Notes under the pieces: generated by a model
The model's input: only the letters and a program-made list of their open reading frames with translations
The model's database searches: none
What the model was told of the DNA's origin: nothing
Made by a program: the position numbers and the translations under genes
Shown here: positions 12,854 through 24,310 of the stretch, piece after piece
Position numbering within the stretch: position 1 is the stretch's first letter
Layout: the number at the start of each line of letters is the position of its first letter
Assembly: GCA_015680685.1 (NCBI GenBank)
Contig: MNCI01016273.1
Span: 813,951-877,950, forward strand
Source of the DNA: Gnetum montanum
Taxonomy: Eukaryota > Streptophyta > Gnetopsida > Gnetales > Gnetaceae
Length of the DNA stretch: 64,000 nucleotides
Direction of reading: 5' to 3'

Positions 12854-13620
12854 CACCATGGTCTACCTATTGGTAAACATTTAGAATATCTGGGGATTCC
12901 CAATCCCAATTTCCCTCTCTATGGTGGACAAGATGACTTTGTCCATGTGTTTTGGCATTGTCTCTTTGCTTAGCATTTGTGGGAGTGGGCTTCCAAAGTT
13001 TTTCCATCATACAAGCTATCTCAAGAGGATGCCACATTCGGCTTTTTGAACATTAGTTTTGCTAATTTGAATTTTCTATGGAAAGTTATTAGGCCTCCTA
13101 TTTTATATTATATTTGAAAGTGAAGATGCAATGTTATATATCAAAGGATAGATTATTCTAATAAATGTTTGCTCACTAGGTTGGAGAAGTTGCAGATCTT
13201 TCACCTCATTCATTTCCAACTCACATCTCAAGCATCCAAGTTCAATTTGGATAGTCATCAGTTGGTTCATCTCTTGTAGATGTGGGAAAGACCTATGCAT
13301 TCTAGTAATAATCATCATTAGTAATCTCTACAAGGAAGCTTCCCCTTTTTGTTGTGTGAAGTCACCATGGGAATTCTCTATATCCTTAATTGAGAGCTCT
13401 TTGCCTCATCTAATTCTATGTCACTCTATCTTGTATCGAGTTAGTATGTGTGGATGTTTGGTAGTGCCCCAATTCAGGTTTCCTCCTTTAATACTCATTC
13501 ATTTATAAGGCTATTTCTGAGTTTCATTCACAGCACTCCTAGCTTCCCCTTCCCCTTAACCCTATGACTTATTCATGTTATTGTAATTGATACACTGTTA
13601 ATATCAATAAAACTTCTTTT
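12854..13620 (+). pseudogene. LINE (L1-type) 3' end remnant
   Basis: One frame from 12854 reads HHGLPIGKHLEYLGIP and then DDFVHVFWHCLFA, a stop and HLWEWASKVF. This resembles the zinc-binding region (zf-RVT) that follows RT in plant non-LTR elements, with the expected first Cys pair lost (PLYGG in place of a Cys-containing PLCGG-like motif). The frame continues to about 13318 with scattered stops. A plausible 3' untranslated tail with AATAAAAC follows near 13607. The 5' part of ORF2 is absent, as usual for 5'-truncated LINEs. Confidence 0.6.
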
Positions 13621-14989
13621 CAAGGTCTAACACCCCCCCAACTTATACAACCTCATTTAAATGTACGATCATCTAGATGTAATATAAGTCTCCAAATGTT
13701 GAGATAGACATATGTAGTTGTAAAAGGCCCCTCACTTTCATGTCACTCTTTAAACTAGACAATAGCTTCATGTTAGCACATATTAACAATTGAGCCATTA
13801 ACATAGACTAACATGTGAGCTTTTATACTTAGGGGTCCCCAATCCCCTCACCTCCCTTGAGGGCCCTAGGTCCCTTCCCTCCCTTGGGGTCCACAGGCCC
13901 CTCACTTTCTTTTTACTTGGGGGTCCTAGGCCACTTGATTTTATGTCACTCTTTAGGCTATAAATCCTATTAGCCTAGAACATCAAACATGACAATCATG
14001 CCTGTCAGACATGGTAGACATTCTAAATTCCCTAGCAATCTCATAGTCAACTAGAAATGACTCTGCAAAAATTTAAATTTCAATAGCCAAGCCTCTCTAC
14101 AATGGGCCCCAAATTTAAGGGTGAGCATGTTGAGTAGAGAGTGAGGATCTCATGATTCTAGGTAAGGCAATAGGGTTATGTCATTAATCAAACATTAGCT
14201 GATTAGTCTTAGACTAAAAGGGTTGAATCATCTTACCATGAGGGAGCCATAAAAAATCACACCTCACCCCACCAAAAACCCCAAATTCCCATCACATTCA
14301 TGCAACATCACACAAAGCTATAGGGGCAGGGTGCTACCTCCATCAAAAGAGGGAGTCATAGGAACATCACACCAAAAGCTGTTGTCTCAGGGTGCTACTT
14401 GTAGGTGTGAGGAAGCAATAGCAAAATCACCCAATGCAGTAGTGGAAGGGTGCTACCACCTTGCATATACTAAAATCCACAATGAAAACATCATCCCTAA
14501 ATTTGGAATGGGAGTGTGCCACCTCACCCCATCATGATTGAGCAATAGCAAAATCACCCACACCTCTTAGAAATAGACTCACTTATTTATATGTTTAGAA
14601 GAGCTTTTATAAACAATGATAATGGGCCTCTTTCATTCCCATCATTTAAAATAATCTTTTCATCATGTTTCTTATAGACATATGAAAAGAAAAAGCTCAT
14701 CTAAATGCCTACATGGTTAAGAATTTATGCATGTGCATGGAATAGAATTCTTTATGACAAAGATTAAGCTTTCTTTTTAAGCTTATTACAAATAATGCTA
14801 AACTAAAAGAATAAGATTTATCATATAGTTCTTTTGTATAAATATTTATCATGTTCTACACTTTCTATATAGATGTAGAATTCATACCTAGAATAAAAGA
14901 GATGCTAAATGATTGACTACCTTTGCTTGATTCTTATAAAAAAAGGTTTGTTATAGTGATTCATATTTTACTAAAGTAGATTCACCTTG
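13621..14989. other. Intergenic sequence with diverged local repeats
   Basis: No coding region is recognised. At 13720-13960 a phrase of the type GGCCCCTCACTTTC is repeated among C/G-rich words. At 14325-14560 a unit containing GGGTGCTACC and AGCAATAGCAAAATCACCC occurs about three times with decay. Both look like old tandem duplications. Confidence 0.4.
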
Positions 14990-14994
14990 ATCTT
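14990..14994 (+). repeat. Gy2 left target site duplication (ATCTT)
   Basis: ATCTT directly before the LTR TG; the same five bases follow the right LTR at 21343-21347. Confidence 0.9.
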
Positions 14995-15947
14995 TGATGA
15001 GACATGAAATTGCTCATATTGCTAGCAGTCACGTTAACGCACTCACGATAAGGCACCCACGTTATATCATGGGCCACAATATCGCGTATGCGATATCGCA
15101 TACACGATATCTCATCTGCCAGCGATATCGCGTACGCAATATCACAGTCAGCCGCAATTTCTATAAATAAGAGGCCACTCTCCCTCATTTGACATCCTAG
15201 TTTAGAAGTAGTGAAGCTCTGGCATTTTGATCCCTCTAGAGTTAGATTTTTTTCCCGTGTCTGGTCGCAGTGTGGTGAATGTAATTGTACAGTGTCTTTA
15301 TTCGAGTGTGCCGTACTTGGACATGCACATGACCAGCAATAAAGATCGAGATTACTTTATCATTGCAGCACTCACTTTGTTATTTATTTATCTATTATTT
15401 ATTTAATTTTATTTATTGTTTTCTCTCTCACCCTTAAACACCTAGAATGCGGAACAAGTACGACTTGATTAGGAGCATTTAAGTGTGACTGCTTGGTAGC
15501 TGAGTGGTGTAGCTAGGATCTACGCTTGGTAACCCAGTGGCATATCTGGGATCTGTGCATGGTAATCCTAGTGGTGTACCTAGGATCTACGCTTGGTAGT
15601 CCCAGTGGTAGTCATGCACGAGGTCCAAGATGTGTACAGTTGATCAAGGAATCGGTTGCTCGTCGCACTTAGGCTAGATTAGATTTTCTTACCCTTTTCC
15701 TCCTAGTTTAGCTTAGCTAATATTATTTTCCACTGCCTTTAGGAGTAGTGTTAGAATTAGGAAACATATCATACACCTCATCTGGACTAAACCATACGTG
15801 AAAAATATAATACTAGTCCAGGTGGGAAGACAGCGAACTGGATAACTGTCTAGGTGCCACAACTAGTCCATCTGCGAAGTTCGACTGGATCATGTGTACA
15901 TGCTTGTATTTGTATGGTTGAGTGTAGGGGTACCTAGCCACTCATCA
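14995..15947 (+). repeat. Gy2 5' LTR
   Basis: Begins TGATGAGACATG and ends CCACTCATCA. Layout: palindromic GATATCGC-type words (15080-15150), TATA box (15162-15169), AATAAA (15338-15343), then four copies of a roughly 34-bp unit built on TTGGTAACCCAGTGG (15492-15612). Confidence 0.95.
15162..15169 (+). promoter_or_regulatory. TATA box of Gy2 5' LTR
   Basis: TATAAATA, with the matching box in the right LTR at 20557-20564. Transcription would start about 30 bp downstream, leaving the AATAAA at 15338 in R. Confidence 0.75.
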
Positions 15948-15948
15948 T

Positions 15949-15966
15949 TGGTGCCGTTGCCAGGGA
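15949..15966 (+). other. Gy2 primer binding site (tRNA-Asp type)
   Basis: TGGTGCCGTTGCCAGGGA, one base after the LTR, differs from the remembered plant tRNA-Asp complement TGGCGCCGTTGCCGGGGA at two positions, both transitions at CpG sites. Confidence 0.8.
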
Positions 15967-16079
15967 TGGTACTAGCTATCTAGATTAGTTATATCACACA
16001 AGGTTGTTGTATAAGAACTTAACGGTATATCTTTCAGAAAATAGTAATTATAAAAAGTCACATAAATTCACACACAAAA

Positions 16080-18033
16080 ATGCCTCTCCTACAAGATAAT
16101 AATAATGCCATAGTTAGTGAGGAAATTCATTGGAGAACCGATGAATTATATGATAATGAAGATTGGAGTAGGCAATCTGAGGTGGGGGTTTCTTATAAAC
16201 ATCAACAAAAGCAACGTCATCCCAATGCATGAATCCCCATTGGCCACTACAAGCGTAACGCAAATACAAGAGGCCATTTGAATCTCACGTAGGCATCGTA
16301 AAGAGAGCCGACTACCTAGGCTCGATTTAAACAACTTTCCTACATTTTCAAGAGGCTATGACTTAGATCCACATCAACATTTACAAGCCTTCTACGATGC
16401 TTGCACATGGAATAATATTGATAACAGGTGGCAAAAACTTAAGCTCTTTCCTATAACACTCATTGACCAAGCAAAAGTATGGTATAGATCATTAAAACCA
16501 AATTCAATACAATGCTGGCCAACAATGGTAGAGGTGTTTAACAAAAAATATCAAACCTATGCAAGAGTGTAAGCCTTGAGGAAACAAATCCAAGGATGGA
16601 AACAAGCAAAACATGAACCTTTGTACATGGCCTTAGAAAGATATTATTCATTGTTAAACAACTGTCCAGGCCATGGGTTTTTCGAGGAAAGGCTAATGTA
16701 CCATATCATTGATGGGCTATGTAATGAAACAAGAGAGACCTTAGGAGTATATGCCCGAGGTCAACTATACAACCTACGAACCCATCAAATCGAAGAGCTT
16801 ATTAAGCGGGTAGCAAAAGAAGAAGGAGAAATAGCTACATGGGAGAGTGTTGAAAAACATCAATGGGACCAAAATTTGAACTCAACAAAGGTCCACGATC
16901 ATACAAAGGAGAGATCAAAAAATCTCAAGGTGGAAACATCATCTTTGTGAATAAAACAATCATTAGAAGAAGCCGAGGCAAAGATCAATAAGATGTTGGA
17001 ATGGATGAATCAAAAGTGTGGAGAATATATCAACACCATTGGAGATAGAGTTTTGACAACCCAAGAAGCAGGACAAAACAATAGACATTCGGAGAAAAGG
17101 AATGAAGGGAATAAGCGCTCAACTGCCAATCATACATACAAATGTAACATATGCCTGTACAATCACCCCAAGGGCCAATGCCCAATATTGTTACATTTAC
17201 ATGAGCATTGGGGAAACACATTACATCCAAAGTTCATACAGAGATACTGTGTTTGATCACAGTGGCAACAATCCCAGTTGTGGGGGAATCCACCCTTAGA
17301 CTAGAGGCACCCTTCATATTTTCTGAATCCAAATGCTTATCACGTTCAACACCCTGTTTCTTCAACTAGGCCGCCACACTATATCTCACCACAATACCAT
17401 TCTCCACAATACTATCAACCCATACCTCCAACGCAACCACCACATTGTGCACCTTATATTCCTCCTAACTTTCCACATTCTCATCCTTTCCCTCCTTCCA
17501 CAATGCCACCAACTATTCCTAAGGTGTTTGTACCACCGCAATCCATGAACAAGACTTGTGCTACTGCTATTAACAGCAGTGAAGAGCCTCCTCAACATCA
17601 AAAGCCTCCTTTCTTTAAACACAGCCATAGGAAGGGACAACATAACTCTGAGGTCACTGCATCTTTCAACTCAGAACAAGTCCAACAATGTGGTGCACCC
17701 TTACCTTCAAACCCAACGCCTCATGTAACTTCATCAGGGCCACCAACTTACACTCCAACAACCATACAGCCCAATGAACACAACCATGGGAGGCATTAGC
17801 CCAATCCTTGCATACCATCTAACGGTCCTAAACATCATAGTGGGTCAACTTGTTATTCGGGAACTACATCGTATGAAGTGCCCCACTGTATTTATTATAA
17901 AGTATGTGAAATCCAAGGTGATAAGTATGGACCAGTTTCAATATTTTCAATATGCAAGGATTCTCATTTCCCATTTATTAATCCTTGTCATACTCAACCA
18001 TTTAGTTATGGGGGATATCCCCCATTTCAATGA
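16080..18033 (+). pseudogene. gag: Gy2 gag
   Basis: The ATG at 16080 follows the leader; its frame stops at 16229 and the main frame (frame 1) takes over by about 16200. The capsid-like region (16320-16830) has GYDLDPHQHLQAFYDAC, LKLFPITLIDQAKVWYRSL and HIIDGLCNETRETLG, Athila-like in style. A zinc knuckle CNICLYNHPKGQC (CX2CX3HX4C) lies at 17143-17181. A long Pro/His/Gln-rich tail ends FSYGGYPPFQ at 18030, matching the Gy3 tail. In-frame stops at 16279, 16570, 16948, 17254, 17302 and 17797 and the early frame change disable it; otherwise the frame is preserved, so it is younger than Gy1. Confidence 0.85.
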
Positions 18034-18415
18034 CAAGCAGGATTAATAAATATTTTTTCAGTTTTCTTTAATTTTACAACTTTTTGTTTTCCAGTTTTTC
18101 ATTTTTCAACTTTTTGTTTTATCTTTTTGTGTGTTTATCTTTTTCATGTTTTTGTAAGTAATCTCATCTACGAATAAAACACTCATGTGGATCGTTGGTT
18201 GAGATGTGTTCTATGTTATTAAGTCATGAGTAATCAATTATTTGAAATAGTAAGCCCACTACATCCACTCATCCACTCTATAAATAAGAGGGTCTATTCA
18301 TGGGTATAGTGATATTCTTGAAATTTCTAAACTTAAAATTAATTTTGTGTTCATTGTACCCAGAATGAAGAAGGACAAACCAAGAGGGAATGATTAGGGT
18401 GTGACATCAAGGGGA
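18034..18415 (+). other. Gy2 spacer with internal TATA box
   Basis: Pyrimidine-rich after gag, then TATAAATA at 18279-18286 in the context CTATAAATAAGAGG, the same context as the LTR TATA box. It may drive ORF3; this is inference. It ends with the GGGTGTGACATCAAGGGGA stretch shared with Gy1 and Gy3, where the assembly gap begins. Confidence 0.5.
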
Positions 18416-18895
18416 NNNNNNNNNNNNNNNNNNNNNNNNNNNNNNNNNNNNNNNNNNNNNNNNNNNNNNNNNNNNNNNNNNNNNNNNNNNNNNNNNNNNN
18501 NNNNNNNNNNNNNNNNNNNNNNNNNNNNNNNNNNNNNNNNNNNNNNNNNNNNNNNNNNNNNNNNNNNNNNNNNNNNNNNNNNNNNNNNNNNNNNNNNNNN
18601 NNNNNNNNNNNNNNNNNNNNNNNNNNNNNNNNNNNNNNNNNNNNNNNNNNNNNNNNNNNNNNNNNNNNNNNNNNNNNNNNNNNNNNNNNNNNNNNNNNNN
18701 NNNNNNNNNNNNNNNNNNNNNNNNNNNNNNNNNNNNNNNNNNNNNNNNNNNNNNNNNNNNNNNNNNNNNNNNNNNNNNNNNNNNNNNNNNNNNNNNNNNN
18801 NNNNNNNNNNNNNNNNNNNNNNNNNNNNNNNNNNNNNNNNNNNNNNNNNNNNNNNNNNNNNNNNNNNNNNNNNNNNNNNNNNNNNNNNNNNNNNN
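18416..18895. other. Assembly gap (480 N)
   Basis: No sequence. By comparison with Gy1 and Gy3 it probably covers the hairpin block. Confidence 1.
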
Positions 18896-19721
18896 GTGGT
18901 TACACAAGGGCATTATAGGTTGAAACCTACTGTGGGGAGGATGCACTTGTGTAATTTTTTGTAATCTTCACTTATGACATAGCTCACACACACCATTTAT
19001 TACCCTCAGCATATTGTTCACAATTTTCTTTCCCTTATTACCATCACATAGCCTTTTTCTCTACCATTTGAGGTCCTTATTGATAAATTCCACACCATCA
19101 TAAATTTCATGCCTTCAGAACTAGTTGAATTACCCTAGAACCCTTTAACAATCGTTCAGATGTCCTTAGTTTATATTGTTTAATTTCAAAGAAATATTAA
19201 AAATTTAGTACATTATCTAAGTGCCCTAAATTCAATAAAAATATATATGCATGACCCCCTGTGCTAATCAACATTATTTGCAACTGTTCATGTAGGGGAA
19301 GTTTTTCAAATTTCTCTCTACGACTTGCAATTGCACGTCCCTTGCTTTCATATCCATAACTCGCTCGCTGGTACTCTGATTTTCATTCCGTTTGAACCTA
19401 CTTAAACCCAGAGTGTTCAGCTTAGTCATGGGGGAGGGGCACATGCCGAATAGTGCATAAATTTTTTTGAAATTTATCATTGCCCAAGGACATCAGTTAG
19501 GGTAATTAACTTAACACTTAGGATAATTGTGCCAAAAATTATATAACCCTTAAGTACACAAGGAGATTAACAATGAAACCCACCTAAGTCATAGGACTCA
19601 TCATTATAATTTTTGAGCACGATCACATGTTATAATATACGATCTTTAAATAAGACAAGTAGTAAGGTATAACTTGATTTCCAAAACAACCTTACTAACG
19701 CTTGGTCCCGTGTGATTGCAA
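18896..19721 (+). other. Gy2 spacer before ORF3
   Basis: No reading frame I can name. By position it corresponds to 7200-8480 in Gy1. Confidence 0.4.
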
Positions 19722-20231
19722 ATGGCCCCGAAACACAGACAACAGGAAGGTCTTGCTTAAGGTGCGATTGAATGATCTTAGAGAGGTGAAAGACAAGATC
19801 CTACCAGACAACATGCAGAATAGGAGGAAAAATCATTCAACGTTCATCAAGAAGAATAGGGGAAATGTACCAATTTTGGCATGATAAAGAAGAAGGCACC
19901 ATGGTTAACATTTGTGGTGTGACTATTAATTTCTCTGTTCAAGCCATTTTGGAAGTATTAAACCTTCCGAATACAGGGCCAAAGGTTGTTCAGAACTGAG
20001 CAACTTAATAAACTATTGATAGAGAATAAAAGGGTGGGAAAAGAAAAAGAGAAGGCTGACTAGGCTACCTCTATGGCACAAGTGCAAAATTACACGCATG
20101 CCAAGGCACTCAAGGCCTTACAAGAGGAGAAACTCCAGGCCATACTTCAACGCCATCAAATCCCAAGACCTGGAGCAAAAGAAAAGGGAAAGACACCTAT
20201 GGAGGAATCACCGCCACCAGGAACTACATGA
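19722..20231 (+). pseudogene. Gy2 ORF3 remnant (Transposase_32-like)
   Basis: Starts ATG at 19722 (MAPKHRQQEG, compare MPNRPQEEG in Gy1 ORF3). One frame reads EMYQFWHDKEEGTMVNICGV and then INFSVQAILEVLNLP, close to the Transposase_32 style phrase ending in LGLP. The frame then breaks, and a short charged stretch with KALKALQEEKLQAIL and a Pro-rich end (ESPPPGTT, stop at 20229) remains. The long coiled coil of Gy1 ORF3 is mostly missing, so this looks like an internally deleted ORF3. Confidence 0.6.
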
Positions 20232-20368
20232 GTTCCAAATTTTTGTAAATATTCTATGTGTTGTGTCTTTGTTTTGTTTTCTTCCCACACTGTAGCATCA
20301 TCCCATTTTTCCATCTAATAATCCCATACCTATCCACTGTGTAATCAATGTGGCTTGTTCTCACTTTA

Positions 20369-20403
20369 ACTCGAGGACGAGTTTTCATTCAATCATGGGG
20401 GTA
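20369..20403 (+). other. Gy2 polypurine tract and upstream box
   Basis: ACTCGAGGACGA at 20369-20380, then ATGGGGGTA ending at the LTR. Same arrangement as Gy1. Confidence 0.65.
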
Positions 20404-21342
20404 TGATGAGACATGAAATTGCTCATATTGCTGGCGATCATGTTAAGGCACCCACGATAAGGCACCCATATTATATCATGGGCCGCGATATCAGGTACGC
20501 GATATCTCATCTGCGCGCAATATCGCGTACACGATATCGCAGTCAGCCACAATTTCTATAAATAAGAGGCCGCTCTCCCTCATTTGAAATCCCATTTTAG
20601 AAGTAGCGAAGCTTTGGCAGTTTGATCCCTCCAGAGTTAGATTTTTTTCCCGTGTCCGCCTGCAGTGTAGTGAATGTAATTGTATGGTGTCTTTATTCGA
20701 GTGTGCTGTACTTGGACACGCACATGACCGACAATAAAGATCGAGATTACTTCATCATTGCAACATTCACTTTTTTATTTATTTATCTGTTATTTATTTA
20801 ATGTTATTTATTGTTTTCTCTCTCACCCTTAAACTCCTAGAATGTGGAACGAGTACAACTTGATTAGGAGCATTTAAGTGTGATTGCTTGGTAGCCGAGT
20901 GGTGTAGCTAGGATCTACGCTTGGTAACCCAGTGGCGTATATGGGATCTACGCTTGGTAATCCCAGTGGCATACCTAGGATCTACGCTTGGTAGTCCTAG
21001 TGGTAGTCATCCAAGATGTGTACGGTTGATCAAGGAATCGGTTGCTCATCGCACTTAGGCTAGATTAGATTTTCTTACCCTTTTCCTCCTAGTTTAGCTT
21101 AGTTAATATTATTTTTCACTGCCTTTAAGAGTAGTGTTAGAATTAGGAAACACATCATACACCTCATCTGGACTAAACCATACATGACAAATATAATACT
21201 AGTCCAGGTGGGAAGACAGCAAACTGCGACCTAAGGATAATTGTCTAGGTGCCACAACTAGTCCGTCTGCCGAGTTTGACTGGATCATGCATACATGCTC
21301 GTATTCGTATGGTTGAGTGTAGGGGTACCTCGCCACTCATCA
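20404..21342 (+). repeat. Gy2 3' LTR
   Basis: 939 bp, same borders and internal order as the left LTR: GATATCGC palindromes, TATA box 20557-20564, AATAAA 20733-20738, TTGGTAACCCAGTGG repeats 20886-21010. Differences from the left copy are concentrated in the palindromic block and at CG/TG/CA sites. Confidence 0.95.
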
Positions 21343-21347
21343 ATCTT
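21343..21347 (+). repeat. Gy2 right target site duplication (ATCTT)
   Basis: Matches 14990-14994. Confidence 0.9.
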
Positions 21348-23869
21348 CAATTTATTGGACACTTGCACTTCACCATAGCTTATCCCTATCTAAATATTGT
21401 GCTCATATAGGTGTGTATATTTTATTGTTGATTTGAAAGCTTTCTTCCCATATCTTCAAACAATGATTAGGCTTTAAATCCTAACAAGGGTTAAATTATT
21501 GATGGTCCTTATTAAAAATATTAATTTAAGCCTAGTCTTTAGTAAAAAAATTTTCAATATTATTCTTAAATTTATCTCAAAAGATATTTTGTTAATATTG
21601 ACTTCTTTTTTATAAAGATGTTCCATAAAAAGGTGAAAATGTGATAACATTTTTATCTTAAAATAAAACAACACCTTAATGAAAATTCCAAATTAAAAAT
21701 AAAAATCTATTAACTTGAAGATAACTATAACTTGAAAAAGAAATATTTTTTGAAAAATATATTTTCAAACTTAAGGCTTAACAAAAATGAAAAAATCCTA
21801 ATGCAACCTACATGAACTTTAGTTATTCAAAAAAATATCAACTTCTTTTAATCAACTTAAAGAAAAAAAATAGTTGATTGAAAATTATCACTATAATTTT
21901 TCTAGAAACTTTTCTTTCAAAAGCTATATCATACTTGATTTTAGTGGTCACTTAAGTTGGATGATCCGCAACAGAATTGGCTGACATATCTTCAAGTTTT
22001 CTCTTTTCTTTTTAGTTAGAAGAGTCTTGAGAAGTCCTTATGAGTTAGATGTACTTACTATCTTTGAAGTTAATTCCTCCTGGATCATAACCTCATTCTG
22101 AGAATCTTGATCTCCTTTCCCATTTTCCTTTGAGGTAAGAACTTCCTTAACATGAAAGTCTAGAATTGGGCTCTTTCTCCTCTTACTTATCTCTAAGAGT
22201 ATTGATTAATTTGCCCTTAGTATGCATTCTAAATTCATCAAAAAACCATGTCATGAATGGAAAATTATAAGATGCATCATATGTGTAGGCTTTGTAATAG
22301 TTGCTTTGGACATGCTTTGAACAAAAAACTTGAAAGATAAGAAATGAAACCTTTGGTCTTTATTTCTATTCTTCTCACTAAAAATAATAACCTACCATGC
22401 ATAGGGAATCTTTTTTGAATGATCATGATTCATTGATATATCTAATCGTTCCAAATTTATAGCTATTAGAGGATATTTTTGGAAAAAATGTTTCTCTCTT
22501 AGTGATTAATTAAGCATTAAGCTTAAAAAATCAATAAATCTAGTTATTTTTGAGCACTATGTGCATATTTATGGTTTTGATTATTCACTAGATTATCATG
22601 TTGAAGTGGACAATTGTCCAAAGTAACACTTTAGATGAATAACATTATAGGGACAATTACGTTTTTTTCCATCCAAAATTGAAAACTTATAACTATGATA
22701 TGTTGTTTGTTGCTTGACCAACAAATGCCTAGTTATAATATCCATATTTTTAGATGCTTAGGCTAGTATATTTATATTGTGCTTTATGCTTGTTTAAGCT
22801 TTGGATGTTATAGTATGCCTTTAAGTTATGCTTATTAGTTAGTTCAGGCTTATAGCTTTATGTTTCAAAATTTTATATATTTAATTCCATGAATTATTAA
22901 ATATATTTTTAGTTAGTATGCACTAACTTAATAGATGAGTGTAGTAGGTTTTCATGAAGGCTATGGTATTATTTTTATTAATTAAATAATTTTTAGTATG
23001 TGTTATTTTAGTTTAAGTGTTTTAAGTATGCCTTGTGGCTTTTATGGAAGGCTATGTAAGTTACAAGATGATTTGTAGTAGTTTTCTTTATTTTGGATTT
23101 TATTTTTAGAAACAAGGATAGGAATTCCTATGTTAGATTTTTTGATAGTTACCAAAACAACTCCACACATCAATCACACATAACACTTTAACATTCATTT
23201 TAATAGACATGGAAGTACTATTGAATTGAAGGCTTTTGATGATGTTAAAGAGTTTTGTTGGTTCATGTACATGGTTGTGTAAGAATGTTTGTCTATGTTT
23301 GTATGTTTCTTTGTGGATTGTTCTTCTATTTTTTAGGTGATTTATCTTTGCCTTTTATCATGATTTTTTTGGATTCTCAGGTTTGTGCATTTCAACATGG
23401 ATTACATTTTTTTGTTGTTTTAGATTTGTATGTAGTCTTACTTGGAATTGGATCTTACATTGAATATATATAATTTATTAATTTCTAAAATTAATTCACT
23501 ATTTCCTATATTTATTATTTTATTAGTTTTTTCCAATTTAAGGAAATGACAGTTTTATAATAATTCATCATATTAACTATTTTGGGCATGGGTATTACAT
23601 GTTAGACTTGTATTATGATATTGTTATATTTATCTAGCCATAGATCTAATTAAGTTTCATTCATTTCATTAAATCCTAAGACTTTATTATTTTATTAGTT
23701 TTTAACCATTTTAGTTGGGGTTTGGACCCTTTGTTACCATAGTTGTGTTGGTCATTGTCCCCTTAACTTGATGATTCAATTGTATTTTTTAAAGTTATGT
23801 TGATGATATATTTGATGTTCCTCATTTTTTGTCACTCATTTCAAGTCTTTTCACTTTCTTAAATTTTCC

Positions 23870-24310
23870 ATCAAAACCATGAGTTAATCATAAGTTGTGG
23901 TGAGGCTACCAGTGTCAATCATGAATTGTGTTTAGATGATAGTCTTTCACCATAGGTCATGGCAAGCTTATGGTTCTTCTTAGAGTCTTATTTTGCATTT
24001 CCATTATCTTTTTTCAATAAACCTAAAATTTAACAAGTCATGGTTAGCTATCATGGATCATGGTAAAGTCATGGTCAAGCCTCGTTTTCTATTCTTGCCA
24101 TTTTGAGTCATTTTAAGAAGTTTTTAGTTAACCAAGGTTAATGGTCAAGCTGTAGTTAAGTTACCCTAAGTATTTCTTAGGTTGTGATAAGGTTATGGTC
24201 ATTTCATTTTGTTGAATTTTTGGCTAGTTATTTTTTGAGAAACTACAAGTCATGATTAGGTCATTGTCACCCACCATGGATCATGGTGATGTTGTGGTCT
24301 CCCAATTTTT
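23870..24310 (+). repeat. Diverged tandem repeat, about 100 bp per unit
   Basis: Three to four copies of a phrase like ATCATGGATCATGGTNAAGTC followed by a T-rich stretch, at about 23878, 24030, 24130 and 24250. Copies are strongly diverged. Confidence 0.35.

Larger units (their letters stand above)
14995..21342 (+). mobile_element. Gy2: pol-less Athila-like LTR element
   Basis: Two similar LTRs (953 and 939 bp), a clear primer site, gag, a spacer with a 480-bp assembly gap, an ORF3 remnant and a purine tract, bounded by ATCTT duplications. No protease, RT, RNase H or integrase motif is visible: gag ends at 18033 and sequence homologous to the Gy1 post-integrase spacer follows. The gap is too short for a whole pol. 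It would have needed pol from a relative such as a Gy1-type element. Confidence 0.88.

Noticed and set aside
18401-18964. Long open frames across 18416-18895 on both strands
   Set aside because: They consist almost entirely of N from the assembly gap.
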